Assembly (NCBI GenBank): GCA_019247305.1
Contig: JAFAPC010000054.1
Coordinates: forward strand, 1-40,368
Origin: Pseudonocardiales bacterium
GTDB taxonomy: Bacteria; Actinomycetota; Actinomycetes; Mycobacteriales; Pseudonocardiaceae
DNA: 40,368 nt
Direction of reading: 5' to 3'
Below the pieces are notes generated by a model. It had not been told where the DNA came from and did no database searches. It saw only the letters and a program-made list of their open reading frames with translations. Made by a program: the position numbers and the translations under genes. Of this stretch, positions 1 through 8,681 are shown piece by piece (position 1 is the first letter of the stretch; every line of letters begins with the position of its first letter).

Positions 1-4
1 ATGC

Positions 5-150
5 AAAACTCGGAGACGAGCTCTGTGATCATGTCGCTGACCTGCGGGGACGCCAATTTTTGATCATGTTCTCAAGGGGTTTTGCATAAGCCTCATTCAT
101 TTCTCCTTGGTACATGTCTTGGATCTGGGTACTGAACTCGGCGACCGTGG
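5..150 (-). pseudogene. possible remnant of an IS256-family transposase
   Basis: On the reverse strand two short stretches resemble the conserved central segment of IS256-family (mutator-type) transposases. One reads TVAEFSTQIQDMYQGEM (about 150-98), like the usual 'T.R-D-I-Q-x-H-L-x-E-x-Y' block. The second, in another frame, reads SPQVSDMITELVSE (about 50-7), like 'S-P-x-x-I-S-x-I-T-D-x-V'. The normal order is kept, but about 16 codons of unrelated sequence and a frameshift separate them, so this would be a broken copy cut by the window edge. The match is by eye and short; it may be chance. Confidence 0.3.
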
Positions 151-383
151 TCTGGCCTGACCGCCGACCCCGAACGCTGCGTGAAAGGCTCGCGCACCGC
201 CACCGCTGTCGGGTGCGTGAGCCTTTCATGAGGATTCATCGCGACGGATCGGCGAATATAACCAGAATCTAACCAAACCACTCAAATGGTGCAGCGTGTT
301 CCGTATTGGTAATGGCCCGCGCACTTTCTGTTCGACCGTGCGCTCTCACTGTGGCAACTCCTCGAACGTGAGTCCTCACCGAG

Positions 384-473
384 GAGGCTTATTCAGCGAT
401 CTTGATCGACGACTGATCGTTGCAGCTCAGGATGAGTCTCACAAGATCAATAACACTGTCCTGAATAAGCCTC
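384..473. repeat. 13-bp perfect inverted repeat in low-GC flank
   Basis: GAGGCTTATTCAG at 384-396 is matched by its exact reverse complement at 461-473, leaving a 64-base interior. The surrounding 161-590 stretch is visibly lower in GC than the rest of the window and holds no ORF I recognise. The open frame at 296-760 crosses the composition change near 590 and has no recognisable domain. The structure could be a folded RNA, a small inverted-repeat element or a remnant of insertion-element ends. Confidence 0.45.
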
Positions 474-699
474 GAGGGTGCCAGATCCGCGAACGTGGAG
501 TCTCCGCGTCGAAGAAGAAGAGGATAGCAATACGGATGCTGATTTCATCTGGAATTAGTGTTCCGTATCGAAAATCGCCTTTACCGGATCATGAGGTGGA
601 GCCGGTGGTGCCGGGCGAGCCGGTGTTCGCGAGGCTGGCGGATGTCGCGATGCTCAAACCGGGGTGCTGGCCGGCTCTGCTGATGCGTAGCGTGGAGCT

Positions 700-2163
700 G
701 TGGCCGTCATCCCGCAGAATGGATCCCGCCAGCCGCTGGCCGACCTGCCGCGCACGGTAGGCGCGTTGCGCGCCTGCGGGTACGTGCAGCGGGACGTCAA
801 GGATGAGGTGCGGGCGAACCTGCTCGCCGCGTTGCGCAGTGGCCGTGATCCGTGGCCGGGCATCATCGGGTTCGCCGACACGGTGTTACCGCAGCTGGAA
901 CGGGCCTTATTGGCCGGGCATGATGTGGTGCTGCTGGGCGAGCGCGGCCAGGGCAAGACCCGGCTGCTGCGCACCTTGGTGGGGCTGCTGGATGAGTGGA
1001 CGCCGGTGATCGAGGGCGCTGAGCTGGCCGAGCATCCCTACCGGCCGATCACTCCGGGGATGATCCACCGCGCCGCTGAGCTCGGTGACGACCTGCCAGT
1101 GGCCTGGCTGCACCGCTCGCTGCGCTACACCGAGAAGCTGGCCACCCCCGACACCAGCGTCGGTGACCTGGTCGGCGACGTCGATCCGGTGAAAGTCGCC
1201 CAAGGCCGCAGCCTGGGGGACCCGGAGACGATCCACTTCGGGTTGGTGCCCCGCGCGCACCGCGGCATCGTCGCGATCAACGAGTTGCCCGATCTGGCCG
1301 AGCGCATCCAGGTCTGCCTGCTCAACGTGATGGAGGAGCGCGACATCCAGGTCCGCGGCTACACCCTGCGGTTGCCGCTGGACGTGCTGCTGGTGGCCAG
1401 CGCCAACCCAGAGGACTACACCAACCGGGGCCGGATCATCACCCCGCTCAAGGACCGCTTCGGCGCCGAGATCCGCACCCACTACCCGCGGGAGATGGCC
1501 GCTGAGGTGGCGCTGGTCGCTCAGGAGGCCGACCTGGCCAGCATCGGCGCGCAGGTCGGTGAGGCGCTGCTGGAGGTGCTGGCCCGGTTCTCCCGGCACC
1601 TGCGCTCCAGCGCGGCGATCGACCAGCGCTCCGGGGTGTCGGCGCGGTTCGCGGTGGCCGGCGCCCAGACCGTCGCCGCCGCCGCCTTGCGGCGCTCCGC
1701 GTTGACGGGTGAGGATCCGGCGGTGGCCCGCCCGGTCGACCTGGAGTCGGTGCCTGCGGTGCTGCGCGGCAAGCTGGAGTTCGAATCCGGCTATGACCCC
1801 CCCTCCGAGAACGGCTCAGGACGTGACGAGCAGGGTGAGGTGCTGACCCACCTGCTGCGCCGGGCGGTGGCCGACACCGCCCGGGCTCGGCTGCGCGGGG
1901 TGAACCTCACCCCCCTGGTCGAGGCGGTCTCCGGCGGTCATCGGGTGACCACCGGTGAGCGAGTGCCGGCCGGCGAGGTGCTGGCCGCGCTGCCGGAGCT
2001 GCCGGTCGTGCACGAGGTCGCCACCCGGCTCGGCGCCGCGCCCGATGGCCCACCCGGCCCGATCGCCGCCGCGATGGAGTTCGCCCTGGAGTCGCTGTAT
2101 CTGACCCGCAAGCTGGGCAAGGACGTCGAGGACGGCCGCACCGTGTACGGATCCCGGCCATGA
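700..2163 (+). CDS. MoxR/ChlI-like AAA+ ATPase (Rv0958-like)
   Basis: This 487-residue AAA+ ATPase belongs to the magnesium-chelatase ChlI/MoxR-like group. Visible parts are a Walker A motif GERGQGKT at residues 80-87, a Walker B-like AINELPDLAERIQ stretch near residue 190, and a sensor segment ASANPEDYTNRGRIITPLKDRFG. It closely resembles M. tuberculosis Rv0958. In this group the ATPase works with a VWA-domain partner to remodel or insert cofactors into client proteins; the client here is unknown. The stop overlaps the start of the VWA gene by ATGA, so the two are translationally coupled, as are Rv0958/Rv0959. The GTG start at 700 has only a weak, close ribosome site, but homologues begin at about this point. 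A chelatase role is not implied, since no porphyrin genes are nearby. Confidence 0.85.
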   Translation: MAVIPQNGSRQPLADLPRTVGALRACGYVQRDVKDEVRANLLAALRSGRDPWPGIIGFADTVLPQLERALLAGHDVVLLGERGQGKTRLLRTLVGLLDEWTPVIEGAELAEHPYRPITPGMIHRAAELGDDLPVAWLHRSLRYTEKLATPDTSVGDLVGDVDPVKVAQGRSLGDPETIHFGLVPRAHRGIVAINELPDLAERIQVCLLNVMEERDIQVRGYTLRLPLDVLLVASANPEDYTNRGRIITPLKDRFGAEIRTHYPREMAAEVALVAQEADLASIGAQVGEALLEVLARFSRHLRSSAAIDQRSGVSARFAVAGAQTVAAAALRRSALTGEDPAVARPVDLESVPAVLRGKLEFESGYDPPSENGSGRDEQGEVLTHLLRRAVADTARARLRGVNLTPLVEAVSGGHRVTTGERVPAGEVLAALPELPVVHEVATRLGAAPDGPPGPIAAAMEFALESLYLTRKLGKDVEDGRTVYGSRP

Positions 2164-4121
2164 CCTCGGCACGGCGGTACCGCTACGGGCCCTGGCACGG
2201 CGGCCCGGACCCGCTGGCGGCTCCCCTCGAGTTGTCCGCGGCGCTGGAGGAGATCGGCCGGGCCGTGATGGACGGGGCCTCACCCCGGGCCGCGCTGCGG
2301 GAGCTGATGCGCCGCGGGCTGCCGGGTCTACGGGGGATGGATGAGCTGGCCCGCCGGATCTGGCAACGCCGGGCCGAGATCACCCGCCGGCACCGGCTCG
2401 ACGGCACTCTCCAGCAGGTCCGCGAACTGCTACAGCGTGCCCTCGCCGCGGAGCGAGCAGCGCTGGTGGGCGAGGCGGACGACGACGCCCGCTTCCGCGA
2501 GGCCCAGCTCGATGCGCTCCCTGCAGATACCGCCCGCGCCGTCACCGAACTCGCCAGCTATGACTGGCGCTGCGCGCAGGCTGCGCAGGCCTACCAGCAG
2601 ATCCGCGAGCTGCTCGGCCAGCAGCTGCTGGAGCAGCGCTTTGACGGGATCAAGCAGGCGCTGCGGGCCAGCTCACCGCAGGACGTCGAGCGGATCCGGG
2701 CGATGCTGGCGGATCTCACCGAGCTGCTCGCCGCCCATGCCCGCGGGGAGACCACCACCCCGCACCGCTTCACGGAGTTCCTCCGCCGCCACGGCGAGTT
2801 CTTCCCCGAGCACCCGCGCACTATGGACGAGCTGATCGACGCGCTGGCCGCCCGGGCCGCCGCAGCCGCCCGGATGCTCAACTCGATGAGCCCGCAGCAG
2901 CGCGCCGAGCTGGCCGAGCTCGTCCAGCAGGCCTTCGGTGACCCGTGGCTGGCCCAGCAGCTTGCCCAGCTCGACGCCCAGCTGCAGGCGCTGCGGCCCG
3001 GCGAGGACTGGTGGGGATCCGAACGGTTCCGCGGTCAGGACCCCCTGGGCTTGGGCGAGGGCGCGCAGGCGATGGCTGATCTCGCCGAGCTGGACGCGCT
3101 GGCCGAGCAGCTCGCCCAGTCCTACGCCGGGGCCCGCGCTGAGGACGTCGACCTGGACGCGTTAGCCCGCCACCTGGGTGAACCGGCGCGCCTGGACGCC
3201 CGCCGGCTCGCCGAGCTGGAACGGGAGCTGGAGCGCCACGGCTTCTTCGAACGCGGCCCGGACGCCTCGCTGCGGCTGTCACCCAAGGCGCTGCGCCGGC
3301 TCGGCTCCCACGCACTGACCGAGGTGGCTGACGCGCTGCATGGCCGGCGCGGCGAGCGCGAGCTGCGTCGCGCCGGGGCTGCCGGGGAACCCAGCGGAAG
3401 CACTCGGGCCTGGGAGTTCGGTGACTCCGAGCCGTGGGATGTCCCGCGCACCGTGCGTAACGCGGTGCTGCGCCGAGCCGTTCGCGGCCGCGCGGGCCCG
3501 CTGCTTGCCGTCGAGGATGTCGAGGTGGTGGACACCGAGCAGCGCGCGCAGGCCGCGGTGGCGCTGTGCGTGGACACCTCATGGTCCATGGTGCAGGGCG
3601 GGCGCTGGGTACCGATGAAGCGCACCGCGCTGGCGCTGCACCACCTGATCTGCACCCGGTTCCGGTCCGACGTCCTCGAGCTGATCACCTTTGGGCGCCA
3701 CGCGCAGCGGGTGGACATCGCGCAGCTCACCGGGCTGGCCGGGGTGTGGGAGCAGGGCACCAACCTCCACCATGCGCTGCTGCTGGCGGCCCGGCATCTG
3801 CGCCGCCACCCGGACGCCGCACAGATCCTGCTGGTGGTCACCGACGGGGAGCCCACTGCGCACCTGGAACCCAGCGGGGAAGCGGTCTTCAGCTACCCGC
3901 CGCAGTCCCGGACGCTGGCCCTGACCGTGCGCGAGATGGAGGCCTTGGCCCGCCACGGCACGGCGGTGAGCATCGTGATGCTCGGTCGTGATCCCCGGCT
4001 CGCGGGATTCGTGCACGCCCTGGCTCGGCGCTGCGGTGGTCGGGTCCTGGACCCCGGGGTGGACGGGCTGGGTGCTGCGGTGGTGGGCGACTACCTCCGG
4101 CACCGCCGACGCCCGGCGTAA
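2160..4121 (+). CDS. VWA-domain protein, partner of the MoxR-like ATPase (Rv0959-like)
   Basis: A 653-residue cytoplasmic protein with a long Arg/Glu/Gln-rich, probably helical N-terminal two-thirds and a C-terminal von Willebrand A domain from about residue 455. The VWA domain carries a complete metal-ion-dependent adhesion site: D472-T-S474-W-S476, a later TNLHHAL threonine, and VVTDGEP. No signal peptide or membrane segment is visible. It starts inside the stop codon of the upstream AAA+ gene, the standard arrangement for MoxR/VWA pairs, in which the VWA protein is thought to recruit substrate to the ATPase ring. It resembles M. tuberculosis Rv0959. The substrate is not identifiable from sequence. 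Confidence 0.85.
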   Translation: MTSARRYRYGPWHGGPDPLAAPLELSAALEEIGRAVMDGASPRAALRELMRRGLPGLRGMDELARRIWQRRAEITRRHRLDGTLQQVRELLQRALAAERAALVGEADDDARFREAQLDALPADTARAVTELASYDWRCAQAAQAYQQIRELLGQQLLEQRFDGIKQALRASSPQDVERIRAMLADLTELLAAHARGETTTPHRFTEFLRRHGEFFPEHPRTMDELIDALAARAAAAARMLNSMSPQQRAELAELVQQAFGDPWLAQQLAQLDAQLQALRPGEDWWGSERFRGQDPLGLGEGAQAMADLAELDALAEQLAQSYAGARAEDVDLDALARHLGEPARLDARRLAELERELERHGFFERGPDASLRLSPKALRRLGSHALTEVADALHGRRGERELRRAGAAGEPSGSTRAWEFGDSEPWDVPRTVRNAVLRRAVRGRAGPLLAVEDVEVVDTEQRAQAAVALCVDTSWSMVQGGRWVPMKRTALALHHLICTRFRSDVLELITFGRHAQRVDIAQLTGLAGVWEQGTNLHHALLLAARHLRRHPDAAQILLVVTDGEPTAHLEPSGEAVFSYPPQSRTLALTVREMEALARHGTAVSIVMLGRDPRLAGFVHALARRCGGRVLDPGVDGLGAAVVGDYLRHRRRPA

Positions 4122-4149
4122 CTTCCCTTAAGCCAGCCAGGCGGTGCCG

Positions 4150-4155
4150 TAGGGT
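4150..4155 (+). promoter_or_regulatory. candidate -10 box, possibly leaderless mshC transcript
   Basis: TAGGGT lies 7 bases before the mshC ATG in the 41-base gap after the VWA gene, and no Shine-Dalgarno sequence is visible. Actinobacterial leaderless genes often have a TAnnnT box at this distance. No clear -35 is seen, so this is only suggestive. Confidence 0.3.
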
Positions 4156-4162
4156 CGAGGGC

Positions 4163-5401
4163 ATGCAGCCCTGGATGTCGACGCCGGTGCCCCAGCTCCC
4201 CGGCCACGGCCCACCGCTGCGGCTGTACGACACGGCGGCGCACCGGATCCGGCCGACCGCGCCCGGACCCACCGCGCGGATGTACGTCTGCGGAATCACC
4301 CCCTACGACGCCACCCACCTGGGCCACGCGGCCACTTACCTGGCCTTTGACCTGGTGCACCGGTACTGGCGTGACGCCGGTCATGACGTGCACTACGTGC
4401 AGAACGTCACCGACGTTGACGATCCGCTGCTGGAGCGGGCGCAGCGGGACCAGGACGACTGGGTGGTGCTCGGGATGCGGGAGACCGCGCTGTTCCGGGA
4501 AGACATGGAGTCGCTTCGGGTGCTGCCGCCGCAGGACTTCGTCGGGGCGGTCGAAGCGATCGATGAGATCGTCGAGGTGGTCAGCAAGCTCCTCGCCTAC
4601 GGCGCGGCCTACCGGGTCGAGGACCCCGAGCACCCGGATATCTACTTCGACCACCAGGCCGCGGCGCACTTCGGCTCCGAGTCAGGATACGACGAGGCGA
4701 CCATGCTCCGCTGCGCCGCCGAGCGCGGCGGGGACCCGCGCCGACCCGGGAAGCGCCACCCCCTGGATGCCCTGATGTGGCGCACCGCCCGCGAGGGTGA
4801 GCCCGCCTGGGACTCGGAGCTGGGTCCGGGGCGTCCGGGCTGGCATGTAGAGTGCTGCGCGATCGGGCTGCACCGGTTGGGCACCGGCTTTGACGTCCAG
4901 GGCGGCGGCTCCGATCTGATCTTCCCGCACCACGAGTTCTCCGCCGCCCACGCCGAGGCGCTCACCGGTGAGTACCCGATGGCCGAGCACTACGTGCACA
5001 CCGGGATGATCGGCTACCGTGGCGAGAAGATGTCTAAGTCGACGGGCAACCTGGTCTTCATCTCGCGGCTGCGCGCCGACCAGGTGGACCCGATGGCGCT
5101 GCGGCTGGCGTTGCTGTCCGGGCACTACCGCGCTGACCGGTCCTGGAGCTCCGAGATGCTTGATGAGGCGGTGCTCCGGCTGGACCGCTGGCGCCGCGCC
5201 GTCGCACGGCCCGCGGGGGTGCCCGTAGCGGAGACGGTGCACCGGCTGCGCGCCCATCTGGCTGAGGATCTAGACACCCCGGGCGCCCTTGCCGTCCTCG
5301 ACGCGTGGGCCGCCGAGACGCTGACCCGAGGCGGTCGCGACGTCACTGCGCCCGGTCACGTGCAGGCCGCGGTGGATGCCCTGCTCGGCATCGCCCTGTG
5401 A
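4163..5401 (+). CDS. mshC: cysteine:glucosaminyl-inositol ligase MshC
   Basis: MshC joins L-cysteine to GlcN-Ins using ATP in mycothiol biosynthesis, in the cytoplasm. The 412-residue length matches the family. It is a cysteinyl-tRNA-synthetase homologue without the anticodon domain. Visible motifs are [16 protein letters not shown] (Zn-ligand Cys43 and a HIGH-type loop at residues 51-56), the WHVECCAIG zinc segment, [13 protein letters not shown], and KMSKS at 289-293. The family is restricted to Actinomycetota that make mycothiol. The next gene begins at a GTG inside the stop codon (GTGA overlap), implying coupling. An alternative call of CysS is ruled out by the short length and the N-terminal [20 protein letters not shown] sequence. 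Confidence 0.96.
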   Translation: MQPWMSTPVPQLPGHGPPLRLYDTAAHRIRPTAPGPTARMYVCGITPYDATHLGHAATYLAFDLVHRYWRDAGHDVHYVQNVTDVDDPLLERAQRDQDDWVVLGMRETALFREDMESLRVLPPQDFVGAVEAIDEIVEVVSKLLAYGAAYRVEDPEHPDIYFDHQAAAHFGSESGYDEATMLRCAAERGGDPRRPGKRHPLDALMWRTAREGEPAWDSELGPGRPGWHVECCAIGLHRLGTGFDVQGGGSDLIFPHHEFSAAHAEALTGEYPMAEHYVHTGMIGYRGEKMSKSTGNLVFISRLRADQVDPMALRLALLSGHYRADRSWSSEMLDEAVLRLDRWRRAVARPAGVPVAETVHRLRAHLAEDLDTPGALAVLDAWAAETLTRGGRDVTAPGHVQAAVDALLGIAL

Positions 5402-6576
5402 CGATCGACGGCGCTGTGACGATGGACGCTCCGCTAATCCCTGGTGACGGGCAGGCGTCGCTGGCTGACGTGGTGCCCGCGCTGCTGTCGGCGCTGGGGA
5501 TCGCTGGGTTCCCGGACCGGTTGCGGCTGCACCCGGCGCGGGGGGTCTGCTTGCTGCTCGTGGATGGCCTGGGGTGGCTCTCGCTGCGGGACCATCCTGC
5601 GGACGCGCCGTTCCTGGCGTCTTTGGCACAGCGCAGCGAGCCGATCATGGCCGGGTTTCCGGCGACGACAGCGGCCAGCGTGACCTCCCTCGGCACGGGT
5701 GTGCCGGTGGGCCAGCACGGAATCGTCGGCTACACCTTCGCCACGCCCGAGGGCGTCCTGATCAACGCGTTGAGCTGGCACACCCACGGCGGCGCAAGAG
5801 TCGATCTCCGTGAGCGGTTCGCGCCCGAGGACGTCCAGCCGCGTCCCACCGCCCTGGAACGCGCCACAGCAGCGGGAGTACGGGTCGCCCTGGCGGTTCC
5901 GCACGCGCATCGGGGCTCGGGGTTGAACCGGGTGGCGCTGCGCGGTGCCGAGTTCCGCGGCGTGCATGCGCTGGGGGATTTGGTCGTCACCGCGCTGGCC
6001 GCGGTGTCTGGCACCGAGCGGAGCCTGTGCTACGCCTACCACGGCGACCTGGACCTGCTCGGGCACGTCTACGGTGTCGGGTCGCTGCCGTGGCGGCTAC
6101 AGCTCGCCCACGTCGACCGGCTGGCGGCCGCGATCGCCGACGGACTGCCTCCGGGGACCCAGCTCGTGGTGATTTCCGATCACGGCATGGTGACCGTGCC
6201 CGCCGAGGGCAGGCTCGACTTCGACACCGAACCGGCGTTGCAGGCCGGGGTGCGCCTGCTGGGCGGCGACGCGCGCGCCCGGTACCTCTACACCGAGCCG
6301 GACGCCACCGACGACGTGCGCGCGGCCTGGCATGAGCTGCTCGGGGACCGGGCGTGGATCTGCACCCGCGAGGAGGCCATCGCGGCCGGGTGGTTCGGTC
6401 CGGTGGTCTCACCCGGCATCCGGGAGCGCATCGGTGACCTCATCGTGGCCGCCCGCACCGACGTCGCCATCGTGCAGTCCCACGTCACCCCCACGCTGAG
6501 CCGCCTCATCGGCCACCACGGCTCCCTGACCGCCAACGAGCAGCTGGTGCCCCTGCTGGTGTACCGACCAGAATGA
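5398..6576 (+). CDS. alkaline-phosphatase-superfamily phosphodiesterase/pyrophosphatase
   Basis: This protein of about 392 residues has the type I phosphodiesterase/nucleotide pyrophosphatase fold. It shows a metal Asp in LLLVDGLGW, a nucleophile-Thr segment [16 protein letters not shown], and the metal site ISDHGMV. The final [28 protein letters not shown] resembles the closing His-containing metal site. No signal peptide is seen, so it is probably cytoplasmic. I place the start at the GTG overlapping the mshC stop; an ATG at 5422 is equally possible. Coupling to mshC hints at a link with mycothiol or sugar-nucleotide metabolism, but this is inference and the substrate is unknown. Confidence 0.8.
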   Translation: MTIDGAVTMDAPLIPGDGQASLADVVPALLSALGIAGFPDRLRLHPARGVCLLLVDGLGWLSLRDHPADAPFLASLAQRSEPIMAGFPATTAASVTSLGTGVPVGQHGIVGYTFATPEGVLINALSWHTHGGARVDLRERFAPEDVQPRPTALERATAAGVRVALAVPHAHRGSGLNRVALRGAEFRGVHALGDLVVTALAAVSGTERSLCYAYHGDLDLLGHVYGVGSLPWRLQLAHVDRLAAAIADGLPPGTQLVVISDHGMVTVPAEGRLDFDTEPALQAGVRLLGGDARARYLYTEPDATDDVRAAWHELLGDRAWICTREEAIAAGWFGPVVSPGIRERIGDLIVAARTDVAIVQSHVTPTLSRLIGHHGSLTANEQLVPLLVYRPE

Positions 6577-6599
6577 GCTTTCTGGCCCACCGGTGTCTG

Positions 6600-6624
6600 G
6601 CGCACGATCACGCTTTGGGTGCGC
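6600..6624 (+). terminator. weak stem-loop after the mshC operon
   Basis: GCGCAC (6600-6605) can pair with GTGCGC (6619-6624) across a 13-base loop, 24 bases after the phosphodiesterase stop. There is no U-run. It may end the mshC operon, but the stem is short. Confidence 0.2.
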
Positions 6625-6693
6625 TGGTCTTGTTGGCCTTCACCCAATGCTCGGTGAATTTTCTCGCAAGAAACGTGCCCATCTGGTCGAGGG

Positions 6694-7572
6694 GGCACTG
6701 TCAACTTGGTCGTCTGCCTGGTGGCTGGGAGGATCGCCGGGTTGCTCGCAGTGAGGTGGGAGGGGCTGGGGCTGGTGACCATCGGTGCGCCGTCCTACAA
6801 GGGGTTTCGCTTCCCGGCGGAGATCATCAGCCACGGTGTCTGGCTCTACCACCGCTTCCCGCTGAGCTTCCGGGAGGTGCAGGAGATGATGCTGGAACGC
6901 GGGATTGTGGTCAGCCACGAGACCATCCGGCAGTGGTGTGCGAAGTTCGGCCAGACCTACGCCAACGCCCTGCGCCGGCGCCGGGCTCGTCCGGGGGATA
7001 AGTGGCACCTTGACGAGGTGTTCATCAAGATCGGTGGGAAGACCCATTACCTGTGGCGGGCGGTGGACCAGCAGGGCACCGTGCTGGACATCCTGGTCAC
7101 CTCCCACCGGGACGCGAAGGCCGCGACCAGGTTCTTCCGCAAGCTGCTCAAGGGCCTGGAGTACGTGCCCCGGGTGCTGATCACCGATAAGCTGGCCAGC
7201 TACGGTGTCGCTCGCCGACGCCTGATCCCCGGGGTGGAGCACCGCCGGTCGAAGTACCTGAATAACCGTGCGGAAAATTCTCACCAGCCGACCCGGGCGC
7301 GGGAACGAGTGATGAAGAAGTTCACCTCAGCGGGGCACGCGCAGCGGTTTCTCTCCGCGTTCAGCGGGATATCACCGCACTTCCGGCCCGGCCGCTACCT
7401 GCTGTCCGCCGAGGAATACCGGCGCGAAATGGACACCCGATTCACCACCTGGAATCAGGTCACGGGCACGACCACGACAGCCGCCTGAACGCCGCTCCGG
7501 AGATCGACTCGGCGCCCAACTCAGGTTTCACGTGTCCATCAGCGGCCCGAAGTTCACCAAGTTGACAATGCC
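6694..7572 (+). mobile_element. IS6-family insertion sequence with both terminal inverted repeats
   Basis: An 879-bp element. The left end GGCACTGTCAACTTGGT (6694-6710) is matched by the right end at 7556-7572, whose reverse complement is GGCATTGTCAACTTGGT, so the two differ at one of 17 positions. Length and termini fit the IS6 family. The family normally makes an 8-bp target duplication. Here the flanks are GTCGAGGG on the left and ACCGCAAG on the right, which do not match. That suggests a rearrangement through the element after insertion, which is common for IS6 replicative transposition, or decay of the duplication. It separates the mshC operon from the accessory island. Confidence 0.85.
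6775..7488 (+). CDS. IS6-family DDE transposase
   Basis: A transposase of about 237 residues. The N-terminal part (YKGFRFPAEIISHGVWLYHRFPLSFREVQEMM..RGIVVSHETIRQW) is the IS6 helix-turn-helix region. The catalytic triad is visible as D80 (WHLDEVF), D138 (LITDKLASYG) and E167 (NNRAENSHQP). The D-28-E spacing belongs to the subgroup ending in GVEHRRSKYLNNRAENSHQPTRARERVMKKF. The frame extends upstream to a GTG at 6706, but the GTG at 6775 gives the normal family length. The reading frame is intact and both terminal repeats are present, so the element may still be active. Confidence 0.9.
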   Translation: MTIGAPSYKGFRFPAEIISHGVWLYHRFPLSFREVQEMMLERGIVVSHETIRQWCAKFGQTYANALRRRRARPGDKWHLDEVFIKIGGKTHYLWRAVDQQGTVLDILVTSHRDAKAATRFFRKLLKGLEYVPRVLITDKLASYGVARRRLIPGVEHRRSKYLNNRAENSHQPTRARERVMKKFTSAGHAQRFLSAFSGISPHFRPGRYLLSAEEYRREMDTRFTTWNQVTGTTTTAA

Positions 7573-7693
7573 ACCGCAAGGCTGAGCCTCGGTTCGCTAC
7601 TACGGCTCTGGCTGGCCGCCGGGTGAGGTGCATCCCCCCTGCTTCCTCCCGATGGCCAGCCGGATCCCCCGTCGAGATTGCCTAGACCCGGCC

Positions 7694-7710
7694 AGGGGGC
7701 GACGCCCCCT
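7694..7710. repeat. 7-bp GC-rich hairpin
   Basis: AGGGGGC (7694-7700) and GCCCCCT (7704-7710) form a perfect 7-bp stem with a 3-base loop, just before the larger inverted repeat at 7716. The 7573-7851 stretch between the IS element and the small-ORF cassette has no gene I can support; these two stem-loops are its only clear features. Confidence 0.5.
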
Positions 7711-7715
7711 CATTC

Positions 7716-7775
7716 GCCGGTCGGCTACCGGTTGAGCGCTGCCCCCTGACTCCCAGCTCCCGGTAGCCGACCGGC
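7716..7775. repeat. 16-bp perfect inverted repeat upstream of the small-ORF cassette
   Basis: GCCGGTCGGCTACCGG (7716-7731) is the exact reverse complement of 7760-7775, separated by 28 bases. With the hairpin at 7694-7710 it forms a strongly structured stretch about 75 bases before the first small ORF. Possible roles are regulator binding, a transcription barrier or attenuator, or a recombination or transfer site of the accessory island. No origin-type iterons or integrase gene are visible beside it. Confidence 0.55.
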
Positions 7776-7851
7776 CACCCCCCTGCCCACTCCACAGCAG
7801 AGCCGTCGAGACGGTCCCCAGAAACGCGATCGACCACGGGCCACGGAAGAC

Positions 7852-8013
7852 ATGAAGGTGCCTATGACCATCGTCGTCTCTCGCAGAATGGTGTGGGTGT
7901 TCCTCGGCCCACCATTCACCGCTAAATCAACGGTAGAGCCCATGCTCGTCAACAACCTGGTTGACGCCCTGGCACACGCTGTCCATCACACAGGCGGTGA
8001 CACCAACCCGTGA
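7852..8013 (+). CDS. small 53-aa protein, first gene of the overlapping cassette
   Basis: The reading frame from ATG 7852 gives 53 residues; an ATG at 7864 preceded by GAAGGTG would give MTIVVSRRMVWVFLGPPFT and may be the true start. The VSRRxVWVFxGPPFTxxS core looks like a small family I have seen in Pseudonocardiaceae accessory loci; I cannot verify this here. The C-terminal half (MLVNNLVDALAHAVHHTGG) is probably one amphipathic helix. Its TGA overlaps the GTG of the next ORF (GTGA), supporting real coupled translation. No transmembrane segment or signal peptide is seen. Function unknown. Confidence 0.6.
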   Translation: MKVPMTIVVSRRMVWVFLGPPFTAKSTVEPMLVNNLVDALAHAVHHTGGDTNP

Positions 8014-8681
8014 ACTTTCTAGCCTGTCTCTTTCCGATCATTCACCAGCAATGCCTGGACCAGCTCAAGACGATCGAATCCTACCCGACACGACAGCACC
8101 TCGCCCAGCTGACCAGCGCCACCCGCACGCTCCTCACGCTGCACCCGGTCGACGACGACGGCTCCTGCCGCATCTGTCGCGAGTCACGATGGTGGCCGTT
8201 TCCGCGCCGCCGCGTCTGCACCATCTACGCTGCTTTCGCACATCCCAGGCCCGAAAACCCACACGATGCACACCCGGACACGGCCACGGCGGCCCCAGCG
8301 AGACCAACCGGGCAACCGGGCCCGATCGCAGACGAGCTGCAGCGCCGCACGGATAGCTCCCTCTCCGGGGAGGCAGAGCAAGGCGACGATGCTCATCCAA
8401 GCGGGAAATCGATACGAGATGCTCTACGAGCAGCCGATACCAGGCGAGGCGGACTGATGCATCATTACCTTTTTCGTGCGAGTGGCGTGAGTATAGGATT
8501 AGTCAATGACGAGATGATAGGAATCTACGTCGGAGAGGAGATCGACAAACTCCGCCCGTGTGGAGTAGTCCTCATGAAAGAAGACGAAAGACGAGACTTA
8601 TTCCAGCTACTAAACCAGTTGGCGAACGTTGAAACATCAGTGGATCCGATGATAACCTGGAAAGCGAATCAGAAACGATGA
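8010..8681 (+). CDS. Cys-cluster accessory protein, possibly fused to a distinct C-terminal part
   Basis: The open frame from the GTG at 8010 encodes 223 residues. Residues 1-75 look like a conserved small-protein core: HxxCLDxL, HLAQLTSATRTLLTLHPVDDDG, then C53-R-I-C56 and C70 in SCRICRESRWWPFPRRRVCTIYAAF. This could bind zinc. Residues about 76-149 are low-complexity Pro/Thr/Ala/Arg. From about residue 150 the base composition drops sharply to about 43% GC by eye and the protein changes character, so the frame may join two genes: a Cys-rich protein whose native tail has been lost, and the 74-residue ORF starting at 8457. Both readings are open. Function unknown. Confidence 0.55.
   Translation: MNFLACLFPIIHQQCLDQLKTIESYPTRQHLAQLTSATRTLLTLHPVDDDGSCRICRESRWWPFPRRRVCTIYAAFAHPRPENPHDAHPDTATAAPARPTGQPGPIADELQRRTDSSLSGEAEQGDDAHPSGKSIRDALRAADTRRGGLMHHYLFRASGVSIGLVNDEMIGIYVGEEIDKLRPCGVVLMKEDERRDLFQLLNQLANVETSVDPMITWKANQKR
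8389..8457 (+). CDS. possible 22-aa ORF or displaced tail of the Cys-cluster protein
   Basis: In a different frame from the surrounding ORF, ATG 8389 starts MLIQAGNRYEMLYEQPIPGEAD, then TGA. Its TGA shares one base with the ATG at 8457 (TGATG). The sequence looks protein-like, unlike a typical shadow frame. It may be a real mini-ORF feeding ribosomes to the 8457 start, or the original C-terminus of the upstream protein put out of frame by an indel. Confidence 0.3.
   Translation: MLIQAGNRYEMLYEQPIPGEAD
8457..8681 (+). CDS. 74-aa AT-rich ORF of unknown function (internal start)
   Basis: The ATG at 8457 overlaps the TGA of the 22-aa ORF and begins MHHYLFRASGVSIGLVNDEMIGIYVG. The 74 residues have hydrophobic beta-like stretches (VSIGLV, MIGIYV, GVVLMK) followed by a charged helix-like segment (EDERRDLFQLLNQL). 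No known motif or membrane segment is seen. It is in frame with the 8010 ORF, so it could be that protein's C-terminal domain instead. The low GC and unusual codons (ATA, CTA, AGA) point to a different origin from the flanking genes. Its stop overlaps the next start (ATGA). Confidence 0.45.
   Translation: MHHYLFRASGVSIGLVNDEMIGIYVGEEIDKLRPCGVVLMKEDERRDLFQLLNQLANVETSVDPMITWKANQKR

Noticed and set aside
296..760. 154-codon open frame on the plus strand
   Set aside because: It crosses the base-composition break near 590, overlaps the start of the MoxR-like gene, and has no recognisable domain.
907..1599. Long open frame antisense to the MoxR-like gene
   Set aside because: Typical antisense open frame of a high-GC gene; the plus-strand protein has full motifs and the antisense product none.
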